Shown here: positions 35,215-44,380 of the stretch, in pieces
How the letters are laid out: every line of letters begins with the position of its first letter
Position numbering within the stretch: position 1 is the first letter of the stretch
Assembly: GCA_016719945.1 (NCBI GenBank)
Contig: JADJYE010000019.1
Coordinates: 43,576 to 107,575, forward strand
Length of the DNA stretch: 64,000 bases
Reading direction: 5' to 3'
DNA from: Polyangiaceae bacterium
GTDB taxonomy: Bacteria > Myxococcota_A > Polyangia > Polyangiales > Polyangiaceae
Program-made: the position numbers and the translations under genes
Notes under the pieces: generated by a model
Seen by the model: the letters and a program-made list of their open reading frames with translations, nothing else
Databases searched by the model: none
What the model was told of the DNA's origin: nothing

Positions 35215-37219
35215 TCAGGCGGCCGGGGGCACCGACAGCTCCCGGGTCGCCGACGCGACGGCGTCCTTCGAGCCGACGAGGTACACGACGTCCCCCACGC
35301 CCAGGGGGTCGCTCGGATCGGGGTTCTCGACCAACACGCCGTCGCGCTGAATGGCGACGAGCAGCGCGCCGGTGCGGTGACGCAGGTCGAGCTCACGCGC
35401 GGTGCGCCCGGCCGCCGGGCTGCCCTCTCGCACGAGGACGCTCTCGATCTTCAGGTCCGCGAGCGCGCGGTGCGAGCCGAGCGTCCGCCGCGGGACCACC
35501 GTCGCGCGCGCCGACGCCTGGGTCTTGGCTCGGGCGGTCTCGATGTGCTCGTGGATGACGTTGCCCGGCACCTCGAGCTCGCGCAGCACCCGCGCGACCA
35601 TCTCGACCCCACCCTCGACCTCGTCCGCGATGACGTCATTGGCGCCGAGCTCCCGCAGCCGAGGCCCCTCGGCCAGGTACCGGGCGCGCGCGAAGATCGG
35701 GATCTTGGGTGCGACTCGCCGCGCGGTGTCGAGCACGCGCTGCTGCGCCTGCGGGTCGTTCATCACGATCACGAGCGCGCGCGCTGCCGCCAGGTGCGCG
35801 TGGCCGAGCGCCTCCTCGCTGGTGGCGTCGCCGTAGTAGACCGGCAGACCCTCCTTCGCGGCAGCGCGCACGGTCGCCGCGTTGGTGCTCGATGACGACG
35901 AACTGGACGCCAGAGGCAGGCGAGCGCCTGGTGACGAGCCTGCCCGCGACGCCGAAGCCCACCAGCACCACGTGACCCTTCAAATAGTGAGGGTCGTTCT
36001 GGTCGGCGGCGTCGATGCTGCGGACGCCGATCATCCGCTCGAGCGGGGCGAGCAGCCGCTCTCCTGCGCTCACGTGCGGCGCGATGCGCACCAGCACGGG
36101 GGTGAGGAACATGCTGATGACGCCGGCCGCGAGCAGCGGCCTGGTCTCGGCGTCCCCGACCAGGCCCGTGCCTTGGGCGAGCCGGGTGAGGACGAAGCCG
36201 AACTCTCCGAACTGCGCGAGGCCGACGCCCGCGAGCCACGCGACGCGTGCGGGGAACCTCATCGCGAACGCGGCGATCGTCGCGAGCGCGCCCTTTCCGA
36301 ACAGGAAGCCGAAGGTCAGCAGCGTCACCAGCACCGGCTTGTCGAACACGATGCGGTAGTCGAAGAGCATCCCGAGCGAGACGAAGAACAGGCTCACGAA
36401 GGCGTCGCGCAGCGGCGTGACATCGCCGAGGGCGCGGTGGCCGAAGTCGGTGTCCGCGACGACCATGCCCCCGAGGAAGGCGCCGAGCGCGAGCGAGAGC
36501 CCGGCCAGCGAGGTCAGCCAGGCGGTCCCGATGCAGATCGCGAGGATCGCGAGCAGGAAGATCTCGCGGCTGCGCGCTGCGTCCACCCACGCGAGCGCGC
36601 GCGGCACGACCCAGCGGGCGACCACGATCGTCACGACGACCGTGAGCGTCGCCTTCCCGAGCGCGAACGAGATCCCGCGGGCGGCGTCGGCCGGCGTGCC
36701 CTGCGAGCCGAGCAGCGACACGATCAGCACCATCGGCACGACGCACAGGTCCTGGAAGATCAGCGTCCCGACGATGAACCGGCCGTGGGGGGCCTCCATC
36801 TCCCGCCGCTCGGCCAGCGCGCGCAGGACGATGGCCGTGCTCGAGAGCGCGAACACGAAGCCGTAGAACACCGCGCGAGAGGTCGATTGCCCGAGCGCGA
36901 TCGCGATGCCGATCGCGACCCCCGCCGTCAACCCGACCTGGACCAGCCCGCCGAGCGCGGCCTGGCGCATGACCTCTCTCAGCCGGCTCAGCGAGAACTC
37001 GAGGCCGATGGTGAACAGGAGGAAGACCACGCCGAGCTCGGCGAGCACCTCGATCGCCTCCATGCTCTTCGCGATGGCGAAGCCGTTAGGGCCGAGCAGC
37101 GCTCCCGCGAAGAGCAGACCGGCGACCGTCGGCAGGCGCAAGCGACCCAGTAGGAGCGTGACGATGACGCCCAGCCCCGCGATGAGCGCGAGCTCGTCGA
37201 TCAGGGGGATGTGGCCCAC
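35215..37219 (-). pseudogene. Kef-type K+/H+ antiporter with TrkA-N/TrkA-C, single-base frameshift
   Basis: A monovalent cation:proton antiporter-2 family protein. The first frame (37219 to about 35885) holds 12 or so transmembrane helices, with GLLFAGALLGP, ELGVVFLLFTIGLEFS and FGEFGFVL, then the Rossmann start HVVLVGFGVAGR. The second frame (to 35215) holds the rest of TrkA-N (GLPVYYGDATSEEAL) and a TrkA-C domain (PLGVGDVVYLVGS). Removing one G of 35884-35885 joins them as VVIEHNAATVR, giving about 667 residues. The start is GTG at 37219, downstream of a 22-bp palindrome. The function would be K+ efflux or pH adaptation, gated by nucleotide binding. Confidence 0.87.
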
Positions 37220-37262
37220 GGTTCGCTCGCGCTCCTGCCATCGCCACGAGGAATAACGTGCG

Positions 37263-37284
37263 GATCGTTTGCATGCAAACGATC
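37263..37284. promoter_or_regulatory. Perfect 22-bp palindrome upstream of the antiporter gene
   Basis: The left half GATCGTTTGCA is followed directly by its exact reverse complement, with no spacer. It lies 44 bp before the antiporter GTG and 22 bp from the stop of the next gene. It lacks a loop or T-run, so it is a likely operator for a dimeric regulator controlling the antiporter rather than a terminator. Confidence 0.6.
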
Positions 37285-37305
37285 ATCGCCGCACCGCCGT
37301 CGGAC

Positions 37306-38742
37306 CTATTTCGGAGCGTCGATCTTGTAGGTCACCTCGAGCTTGCCCGCCTTCGGCGCGGGGCCACCTGGGACGTGCCGGCCCGGGGGGCGCACCTCCT
37401 TCTCGAGGCACTCCTTCAGGGCTTTGTTCTTGGTGACGAGCGGGCCGCTGGCCACGCTCTTGTCGACCTTGGCCCCCGTGAGCGTCACGATCACCGTGAT
37501 CTCCCCCGCCAGGGTCTTCCCTTGGGCCTCGGCCGCCTCGATGCACGCCGCCACCTCCTCGCGGGTCAGCTCGAAGTGCCGCCTCGGGTCCTCATAGCCA
37601 GCGGACGCTTGAGCCTTCGTCACGGTGACGCGGGCGCGCCTACGCTCCTGGGCTTTCTTCTCGTCGCGGGCCGCTTGGGTGGCCGCCGCGTCGACCCAGA
37701 CCCGCACGAAGTCCCAGGGAGGAAAGTGCACCCCGACCTCGTTCCACGGGCCGCCGAAGCTGCCCCCCGACACCGTCACGTCAGCCGTGAGGACGCCGAC
37801 CTGTTCCCCGTCCGCAGAGGCGTGGAGCTTCGTGCCGGCCTTCAACCTCAGCATCGACGTGCCTCCCCAGCCGCCGCCGTGCCCCGTGCCGAAGCCGCCG
37901 AGCCCGCGCCACTCGCTGAGGGAGCTGGTCGGGACCCACCCCTCGATCTTGAAGCGAGGCTCATCGATCACGATCCGCTGGAACCCGTCGCGCACCTCTC
38001 CCGCGACCTGCACGGGCTGAGGATCGTCCTCCTCGCCCCGGACCACGGCCAGCGCGGTTCCCTTCGGGGCGGTCAACACCTCGACGCGCCGCTCGATCGC
38101 GTGCGTCGGGGTGCTCTCTTTGCCATCTGCGGGCGTGAAGACCCGGCCGAGCGCGTCCGCCGGCAGCCACCCCGACAGCTCCACCCCGGAGGTCATGAGC
38201 TTCACTCTCCGCTCGGACGCCGCCGAGGCCGACGCCGTGATCGGGGCGCCGGGGCGGAGCACGACGAGGCCGTCCTTGGCGCCCGTCACGCCCTCGATCC
38301 TGAGCTCGATCTCGCGCGTCGGGAGCTCGAGGGCGTCCTTGGCGTCGACGTACACCGCGAGCCGGACGCTGAGCGCGTCGAGCAGCAAGCGAATGGCGTC
38401 GGGGCCGTTCTCGAGGACGATCTCCTCGTACGGGAAGGGCTCGAGGTCCTCGGGCACCTGGCCGCTCGCCTCCTTCGCCCCCTTCTTGAAACGAAAGTTG
38501 GGCGCCCGCGCGAACGCCGCTCGTCGCGTGAAGGTCTTCGCTGGCTCGGCCACGAAGATCGCCTCGGGCTTCAGGACCGGGTCTTCGGGGACGGCCGGCC
38601 TGGGCGGGGCCACCGCTGTCGCGACCGCCGACCCCGTGACGAGGACGCTCACCGCCGAAGCATCGGGCGGGGGCGCCGGCGGCGTGGGGGAGCACGCCGC
38701 TGACGAGGCGAGGAGCAGGGTCAGGAGCCCTCGAGCTGACAT
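37306..38742 (-). CDS. Lipoprotein with AgmX/PglI-like C-terminal domain
   Basis: A 478-aa predicted lipoprotein. The lipobox ends at Cys17 (ASSAAC) and is followed by a Pro/Ala-rich tether. The central region (about 100-360) has repeated SH3-like beta segments (LSGWLPADALGRV, IEGWVPTSSLSEW). The C-terminus (about 410-478) resembles the TonB/AgmX C-terminal module of myxobacteria (ITVIVTLTGAKVDKSVASG, KALKECLEKEV). It may bind cell-wall or outer-membrane partners. It has a strong GGAGG just before ATG 38742 and is transcribed alone or before the antiporter gene. Confidence 0.75.
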   Translation of the reverse strand: MSARGLLTLLLASSAACSPTPPAPPPDASAVSVLVTGSAVATAVAPPRPAVPEDPVLKPEAIFVAEPAKTFTRRAAFARAPNFRFKKGAKEASGQVPEDLEPFPYEEIVLENGPDAIRLLLDALSVRLAVYVDAKDALELPTREIELRIEGVTGAKDGLVVLRPGAPITASASAASERRVKLMTSGVELSGWLPADALGRVFTPADGKESTPTHAIERRVEVLTAPKGTALAVVRGEEDDPQPVQVAGEVRDGFQRIVIDEPRFKIEGWVPTSSLSEWRGLGGFGTGHGGGWGGTSMLRLKAGTKLHASADGEQVGVLTADVTVSGGSFGGPWNEVGVHFPPWDFVRVWVDAAATQAARDEKKAQERRRARVTVTKAQASAGYEDPRRHFELTREEVAACIEAAEAQGKTLAGEITVIVTLTGAKVDKSVASGPLVTKNKALKECLEKEVRPPGRHVPGGPAPKAGKLEVTYKIDAPK

Positions 38743-38785
38743 GCCTCCACGATAGGGCAGCGGAGGGGAGTCGGGGTGGGCGCCG

Positions 38786-40639
38786 TCAGATGGTCGCGAA
38801 CGCGGCGGTCGGGATATCGAGGGCCGAGGTGTCCTCGCGGCCGAGGATCTCCGCGGTCAGCTTGGCGTGCGGCAGGATGTTGCGGACGAAGAACGTCGCG
38901 ACGTACTTCTTGCCCTCGTAGAAGGCGCGGTCCGCCGCGCTCTCTTCGCCCGGCGGCAACTTCTCGAGCTGGTCGTGCGCGATGCGCGCGGCGTCGCACA
39001 GCAGCCACGCGCAGCACAGCTCGCTCATCATCTCGAGCACGCGGTTCGCGGCGAGCGGGACGATGTTCATCCGTCCGCTCTGGAACCACGAGAGCAGCCG
39101 CATGGCCGTGCCGGCCACCGCCTCGTGGGCCTGCGCCAGGTCCTTCACGAGCCCGCCGACGAACGCGTGCTTCTCGTTGTCCGCGATGAACTTGGCGACG
39201 TCACCGAGGAAGGCTTGCAGGTTGGCCCCGCCGTTCTGCGGCAGCTTGCGGCCCACGAGGTCCATCGCCTGGATGTGGTTCGTGCCCTCGTAGATGCTGA
39301 GGATCTTCGAGTCTCGCGCGCACTGCTCGACGGGGTAGTCCTTGATGTAGCCGGCGCCGCCGTAGGTCTGGATGGCCAGCTCGGCCACGCGGTATGCCTG
39401 GTCGGTCGAATACGCCTTCACCAGGGGGACGAGCAGATCGACCTGCCCTTGGTGGTACGCCGCGGCTTGGTCGTCCTTGCCCTTCAGCGCCTCCACGTTG
39501 TCGTTGTGGAACGCTAGCTTGGTGAGCAGCGCCCGCGGACCCTCCACGCGCGCCTTCATCTCGAGCAGCATACGCCGCACGTCGGGGTGCTCGATGATGG
39601 GCACGCGCGGGGCGGTGGCGTCCTTCCAGTTCGTGATCGACGCGCCCTGCTTGCGGTCCTTGGCGTACTCGAGCGCGCTGAGGTAGGCGGCCGCGCCGAC
39701 CGACACTCCCTGGACGCCGACGCCGATGCGCGCGGTGTTCATCATCATGAACATCTGCTGCATGCCCACGTTTTCGGCCTCGCCCACGAGCTCGCCGATA
39801 CATTTGCCGTCCTCGCCGAAGTTGAGGACGCACGTCGCGTTGCCGTTGATGCCCATCTTGTGCTCGAGCGACCCGACGTGCACGTCGTTGGGCTCGCCGA
39901 GCGTGCCGTCCTCGTTGATCCGGACCTTGGGGACGATGAAGAGGCTCAGTCCCTTGGTGCCGGGCGGCGCGCCGTCGACGCGCGCGAGCACGAGGTGCAC
40001 GACGTTGTCGGTAAAGTCCTGGTCACCGGCGGAGATGTAGATCTTCGTCCCCGCGATGGCGTACTTGCCGTCGCCGAGGCGCTTCGCGGTCGTGCGCGCC
40101 GAGCCGACGTCGCTGCCCGCGTGGGGCTCGGTGAGGCACATCGTGCCGCCCCACACGCCGTGCAGCATGTTGCGGACGAAGACGCCGCGCTGCTGCTTGG
40201 TGCCGAAGTGCGCGATGACCTCGGCCGCGCCGTGCGCGAGGCCGCCGTACATGTTGAAGGCCGGGTTCGAGCCGCACAGCAGCTCCTCGACCGCGAGCGT
40301 GAGCGTGGAGGGAGCGCCCTGCCCGTCGTACTCCGCGTCCGAGGCGAGCGCCTTCCACCCGCCCTCATACAGCCGCTTCCACGCCTCCTTGAAGCCGGTG
40401 GGCGTGATGACCTTTCCGTCCTCGAGGCGACAGCCCTCGCGATCGCCGATCGCGTTGAGCGGGCCGGTGACCTCGCACACGAACTTGTAGGCCTCCTCGA
40501 GCACCATCGTGCACTCGTCCTTGCCCCAGGCCTCGAACGGAGGCGCGCCGAGCAGGGTCTGCAGCGGGAACTGCTCGAAGAGCAGGAACTTCAGCTCGCG
40601 TAGGTCGGCCTTGTAGCGGTTCTGAGGGGTGCTCGACAC
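38786..40639 (-). CDS. Acyl-CoA dehydrogenase, large DmdC-like type
   Basis: A 617-aa FAD-dependent acyl-CoA dehydrogenase with an extended C-terminal domain, as in the DmdC/AcdA-like group. FAD and substrate blocks are visible: CLTEPHAGSDVGS, KIYISAGDQD and the catalytic glutamate in SIYEGTNHIQA. It would introduce the alpha-beta double bond into an acyl-CoA in beta-oxidation or a related pathway; the exact chain is not deducible. GTG at 40639 has a strong GGAGG. A GTTTC-N5-GAAAC dyad lies about 80 bp upstream. The lipoprotein gene 37306-38742 follows on the same strand after 43 bp. Confidence 0.92.
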   Translation of the reverse strand: MSSTPQNRYKADLRELKFLLFEQFPLQTLLGAPPFEAWGKDECTMVLEEAYKFVCEVTGPLNAIGDREGCRLEDGKVITPTGFKEAWKRLYEGGWKALASDAEYDGQGAPSTLTLAVEELLCGSNPAFNMYGGLAHGAAEVIAHFGTKQQRGVFVRNMLHGVWGGTMCLTEPHAGSDVGSARTTAKRLGDGKYAIAGTKIYISAGDQDFTDNVVHLVLARVDGAPPGTKGLSLFIVPKVRINEDGTLGEPNDVHVGSLEHKMGINGNATCVLNFGEDGKCIGELVGEAENVGMQQMFMMMNTARIGVGVQGVSVGAAAYLSALEYAKDRKQGASITNWKDATAPRVPIIEHPDVRRMLLEMKARVEGPRALLTKLAFHNDNVEALKGKDDQAAAYHQGQVDLLVPLVKAYSTDQAYRVAELAIQTYGGAGYIKDYPVEQCARDSKILSIYEGTNHIQAMDLVGRKLPQNGGANLQAFLGDVAKFIADNEKHAFVGGLVKDLAQAHEAVAGTAMRLLSWFQSGRMNIVPLAANRVLEMMSELCCAWLLCDAARIAHDQLEKLPPGEESAADRAFYEGKKYVATFFVRNILPHAKLTAEILGREDTSALDIPTAAFATI

Positions 40640-40710
40640 GGGGGACCTCCTGGGGGCGTCCCGCGCTGGCGGCCAGTGGGTCCACCGCGTCCGGAGCGCC
40701 GTTCTTTACG

Positions 40711-40732
40711 ACTGTTTCGTATAGAAACGACT
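40711..40732 (-). promoter_or_regulatory. GTTTC-N5-GAAAC dyad upstream of the acyl-CoA dehydrogenase gene
   Basis: On the minus strand the dyad GTTTC-TATAC-GAAAC is flanked on both sides by AGTCG, and its centre (CTATAC) resembles a -10 element. This is the typical layout for a repressor site, for example of a TetR-type fatty-acid regulator. That identification is inference from position and symmetry. Confidence 0.45.
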
Positions 40733-40769
40733 AGGTTGGTACCACGGCACCGCGTTGCGTCAAACCGAA

Positions 40770-42356
40770 CTAGGACGCTTTGGGCCTGCGCCAGCGCACG
40801 ACCGACCTGCGAACGCGCAGGGTAGCCAGACCCAGCGCAACGAGCGCCGCGGCCAGACCGCCCGACCCCGAGCGGGAGGCGGGGGCGCGGCAGTTGCAGT
40901 CTGCGCCGCCCTCGTCCTCGAGCTTCGCGCCGTCGTCGCCTCCGCCCGCCCCGTTGCCTCCGACGCCGGGCACGTTGGGGCCCGGTGTGTCGTCGACCAG
41001 CCACAGCTCGCCGCTCGCGGTGACCAGGACGATGGGCCGGGAGCGCAACGGCTTGCCTTCGGGGAACGCCTTCAGCTCCTCCTCCGAGAGCAGCTCCGCC
41101 GTGAGCGGGTGGAGCTGCCAGGCGGCGGCGGTCACCTCGTCGCCGACGGGGCGCCGGAACCCGGCGTCGATCACGAAGAGCTCCTCGGGGCTCGCGGTGG
41201 AGGCCACGAGCCGCGGCGCGGGATCGAGCTCGAGGCCCTCGTCGAGGGCCGCGACGACGCCGTCGGACACCGAGATCTCGTCCCAGAACGGCGAGAATCG
41301 CCAGGCGTTCGCGGCGTCGAGATCTGCGACGCGCCTGCGCACGCCGCTCGGCAGCTCGAAGGTGCAGCTCATCGAGAGCGGGCTGCCGCTGAGCTCTGGC
41401 AGCGCGGCCGTGCCGTCGGAGGCGTAGGCGCGCACCTCGTGGGAGCCTCCGTCGAAGAGCGACAGCGGAGGCGGGATCTGGAAGGCGTGCTCGCAGGAGC
41501 CGAGCGCCGCGCACAGATCGTCGCGCGAGAGGTCCGCGAGGAACGGGTGACCGACGGTCGAGTCGGCGCCCCCGTCGAAGTGGAACCGCACGTCGATCGG
41601 GGCGCTGGGGTCATTCGGCGACTGGACCCAGCCGCGCATCGCGTCGCACGTCACCTCGTCGAGGGCGCCGGCGGGCGGGTTGGGCGGCGGGCCGATGAGC
41701 GCCTCGTACGACGTCACGAGCGACATGTACGGCGGCACGTACACGTTGCCGACGCCCGCGACGTTCTGGCGCAAGTTGAAGTGCAGGTGAACCGACGTCG
41801 GCGTGCCCCCGAACTCGTTCGAGACCTTGCCAATATGCTGACCCTTCGCGACCTCGTCGCCGACCTGGACCTGGACCGAGCCCATGTGCAGGTAGTCGTA
41901 GCGGGTGCCGTCCGCGGCGGTGACGTAGACGCTGTAGCTGCCGACGTTCGTGACCGAGCCCGCCTCCGAGGCGACCACCCAGTGCACGTCCTTTTCGCAG
42001 TCGGAGGCGCGCATGTCTTGGCCCTGGTGGCCCACGCCCGCAGGGCACAGCGGCATGTCCCAAGAGCGCGTCTCGCAGTAGTTGTCCCACCACGGGTAGC
42101 TGAAATTGGCGACGTCGCACTGCGAGCCGCCCGGGCCTTGGCTCCCGCCGACGCCCCACACCTGCGAGTTGAGGAAGGCGGGCGTCTCCTCGATCGGGAA
42201 CCGCATGTTGGGGGCGTAGACGGTCTCGTCGAAGCGCCCCTGGCCCGAGCCCGCGGTGAGCGTGCCGGGCGGGTTGTAGTCGAACTCCTGCGCGAGCGCG
42301 GCCTTCGCGCACACGAGGGACGCGAGCAGCGTCGACGTCACGAGGAGGGGCCTCAT
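40770..42356 (-). CDS. M23 (LytM) peptidase with MYXO-CTERM-like tail
   Basis: A 528-aa secreted protein. A signal peptide (cleavage after ALA near 22) precedes an M23 metallopeptidase-like domain, with HxxxD in GVGHQGQDMRA (about residue 105) and HxH in SVHLHFNL (about 172). M23 enzymes cleave peptidoglycan cross-bridges or other Gly-rich peptides. The middle region has beta modules. The C-terminus carries DCNC, a hydrophobic helix (GGLAAALVALGLATL) and an Arg-rich end, matching the MYXO-CTERM surface-anchoring signal. ATG at 42356 overlaps the stop of the upstream lipoprotein gene by 4 bp. Confidence 0.88.
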   Translation of the reverse strand: MRPLLVTSTLLASLVCAKAALAQEFDYNPPGTLTAGSGQGRFDETVYAPNMRFPIEETPAFLNSQVWGVGGSQGPGGSQCDVANFSYPWWDNYCETRSWDMPLCPAGVGHQGQDMRASDCEKDVHWVVASEAGSVTNVGSYSVYVTAADGTRYDYLHMGSVQVQVGDEVAKGQHIGKVSNEFGGTPTSVHLHFNLRQNVAGVGNVYVPPYMSLVTSYEALIGPPPNPPAGALDEVTCDAMRGWVQSPNDPSAPIDVRFHFDGGADSTVGHPFLADLSRDDLCAALGSCEHAFQIPPPLSLFDGGSHEVRAYASDGTAALPELSGSPLSMSCTFELPSGVRRRVADLDAANAWRFSPFWDEISVSDGVVAALDEGLELDPAPRLVASTASPEELFVIDAGFRRPVGDEVTAAAWQLHPLTAELLSEEELKAFPEGKPLRSRPIVLVTASGELWLVDDTPGPNVPGVGGNGAGGGDDGAKLEDEGGADCNCRAPASRSGSGGLAAALVALGLATLRVRRSVVRWRRPKAS

Positions 42357-42997
42357 CGCGCGGCTCCCTTCGTGAGGCCCGCACCGCCGGCGAGGCGGAG
42401 GTCTTCGACGAGCGCGAGCACCGCGTTGGGCGAGGCGCAGCGAGCGTCCTCGCTCGGCCGCGCGCACTCGAGATCCACGACGTACGACACGCCGTGCTCC
42501 TCCCACGTCACGCTCCAGACCTGCTCGTTCATGAGCACCCACGCGGGCTTGCCGCCGCGCACGTGGTCCCTGGGCGACACCGCGTCGATGTCCGGGTGCC
42601 GGTGCACGATCTTGGTCGCGCTGATCGAGATCGTCAGGCCGGCGTCCTCGCCTTCGCCCTGGAGCGCGACCGCCGTGAACGCCGGCTTGCTGATCACCTT
42701 CGCGCGCGCGACGAGGCTTTGGCGCGTCGGCACCAGCACCGGCACCGTCGCGGCGTCGACCGCGGCGCGCGCCTCCGCTGCCAGCGCGGCCTTCACGCGC
42801 CGATCGACGGAAGCCTCGGCGGGCCACACCACATGCAGCTCCTCGACCGCGCGCGCTCCGGGGACCGCGGCCCCTCGAGCCTCGCGGACCTCCGCAGTAG
42901 CGGGCTGCTCGGGAGGCTCGGGCTCACGAGGGGCTTCACAGCCGAGCGCAAACAGCGCGAGCGCGGGGAGGAGTGGGTGAAGGGTGCGTCGTTGCAT
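42353..42997 (-). CDS. Hypothetical lipoprotein upstream of M23 peptidase
   Basis: A 214-aa predicted lipoprotein. The lipobox ends at Cys20 (LFALGC) and is followed by a Pro/Glu tether. The body contains strands such as LTISISATKIV and VWSVTWEEHGVSYVVDLEC, and I do not recognise the family. ATG at 42997 was chosen to give a proper signal peptide. The 4-bp overlap with the M23 peptidase gene implies a joint role at the envelope, perhaps as its chaperone, inhibitor or anchor (inference). Confidence 0.65.
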   Translation of the reverse strand: MQRRTLHPLLPALALFALGCEAPREPEPPEQPATAEVREARGAAVPGARAVEELHVVWPAEASVDRRVKAALAAEARAAVDAATVPVLVPTRQSLVARAKVISKPAFTAVALQGEGEDAGLTISISATKIVHRHPDIDAVSPRDHVRGGKPAWVLMNEQVWSVTWEEHGVSYVVDLECARPSEDARCASPNAVLALVEDLRLAGGAGLTKGAAR

Positions 42998-43100
42998 GGA
43001 CCTCGGGCTCACGAGCCTGCGCGGCGAGCGCCACCGCACTCATAGCGTGCAGCGACTTTGGGGACCGCAGGAAGATGGAACCTACGGTCTCAGTTTCTTG

Positions 43101-43113
43101 CCTACAGTGTAGG
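43101..43113. promoter_or_regulatory. Palindrome CCTACA-G-TGTAGG in divergent region
   Basis: Six-base arms around one base lie between the divergent lipoprotein gene (start 42997) and the small gene at 43183. Possible operator. Its CCTAC/GTAGG core also occurs at 19494-19506, so the two could be related sites. The rest of the roughly 185-bp gap shows nothing else recognisable. Confidence 0.35.
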
Positions 43114-43182
43114 TGTTGCGTGGGGGCAAGCTGCTCAGTTCATGGCTGCACGGCTCTCGCGCACTGAGCCAGAATGGCAGCC

Positions 43183-43365
43183 ATGGAACGACCGCGCAGC
43201 TCTCAGCGATCGATGTTCGTCTTGGCCCTGCTCGCGGGCATGGGCCTCGCGAGGGACGCCTGCATCTGCGGCGGCGCGAGGCAGCGCCCCGGCCCGCCTC
43301 CGGAGCCCGAGTCCTCGTCGACCACGACGGCGCAGCCGGACTCGAGCGCTCAACCCCCTCCCTGA
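43183..43365 (+). CDS. Small hypothetical protein with one hydrophobic segment
   Basis: A 60-aa frame (ATG 43183; an alternative ATG is at 43174). A signal- or anchor-like segment (MFVLALLAGMGLARD) is followed by CICGG and a Pro/Ser/Thr-rich tail. Its stop is one base before the GTG of the next gene, a spacing typical of coupled genes here. There is no strong ribosome-binding site, so it is kept as tentative. Confidence 0.4.
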   Translation: MERPRSSQRSMFVLALLAGMGLARDACICGGARQRPGPPPEPESSSTTTAQPDSSAQPPP

Positions 43366-43366
43366 C

Positions 43367-44380
43367 GTGCTCGCGCCGCCCCTGCAGCCAGCGCTGAGCG
43401 TCCTCGACGCGGCTCGAGGGCGCTTCTATTCGGCGCTGAGGCCCATCGCGAGGAGCGTGCTCACGCAGCGCGAGCGTCGCATCGCCCTCGCGGGCACGGC
43501 CCTGCTGACCTCGGCGCTCATCGCGGCGAGCGCCCTGCCCCTGTTGCTGCTCGCGTTCGGCCCCATCATCTGGGGCGTTCCGCACCTGATCAGCGATCTG
43601 CGCTACCTGGTCGCACGCCCGAACCTCCACAAGAGCCTCCCGCTCTACGCGGCAGCGGCCGTGACGATCGGGGGCTCGATCCTCGGGCTCGGCGTGCGCG
43701 CGAGCCTGGCGGGGACGATCGTCGCCGTCACCCTGGGAGGCGGGGTGCGAGCGCGCCGGGCGGCGGTCGCGGCCGGCGCGGGCGGTCTGCTGTTCGCGGC
43801 GAGCCAATCGCCCTGGCTCGCGGACGCCATCTTCCTGCACGCCCACAACCTGGTGGCCTTCGCCTACTGGCTCGCCTGGCGCAAGCGCTCGACGCGGCTC
43901 CATTGGCTGGTGGTCGGCGCGTTCGCCGCTGGGTCGGCGTGGCTGCTGGTGGGCCCGGGCCTCGCCATTGCGTCGGCCGCCGGCACGCTCGACGCCGAGT
44001 GGTCGGGGCTCGCCATGCGCGACCTCGCCTGGGCCCTGAGCCCAGTCGACGACCCGACGTGGTCGCTGCGGTTCGCGATGTTCTTCGCCTTCGCGCAGAC
44101 CGCCCACTACGTGGTCTGGCTGCACTTGCTCCCGCAGGACGCCGCCCGCCGCGGCGCCCCGCTCACGTTCTCTCAGGGCTACCGTGGCCTGGTTCGCGAC
44201 GTGGGCGCCCCGCTGCTGTGGCTCGCGGCGGCCGCCGCGCTGCTGGTCGGCGGCCTCGCGTTCGTGAGCTTGGCCTGGGCCCGAGACGTCTACCTCGGCG
44301 TCGCGTTCTTTCATGCGCACCTCGAGCTCATCGCCGGCGGGCTGCTGCTCGCCGGCGTCGCGTCGCGCGACGCGACGTGA
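43367..44380 (+). CDS. Polytopic membrane protein with intramembrane histidines
   Basis: A 337-aa protein with about eight or nine transmembrane helices. Histidines lie in or next to helices: GVPHLISD, FLHAHNLVAFAYW, TAHYVVWLHLL and FFHAHLELIAGG. Such a set could ligate iron or haem, and the pattern faintly recalls Brp/Blh-type carotenoid-cleaving membrane oxygenases, but I cannot confirm this. GTG at 43367 lies one base after the small upstream frame, and the stop overlaps the next gene's GTG (GTGA). So three small membrane genes are coupled. Function unknown. Confidence 0.65.
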   Translation: MLAPPLQPALSVLDAARGRFYSALRPIARSVLTQRERRIALAGTALLTSALIAASALPLLLLAFGPIIWGVPHLISDLRYLVARPNLHKSLPLYAAAAVTIGGSILGLGVRASLAGTIVAVTLGGGVRARRAAVAAGAGGLLFAASQSPWLADAIFLHAHNLVAFAYWLAWRKRSTRLHWLVVGAFAAGSAWLLVGPGLAIASAAGTLDAEWSGLAMRDLAWALSPVDDPTWSLRFAMFFAFAQTAHYVVWLHLLPQDAARRGAPLTFSQGYRGLVRDVGAPLLWLAAAAALLVGGLAFVSLAWARDVYLGVAFFHAHLELIAGGLLLAGVASRDAT

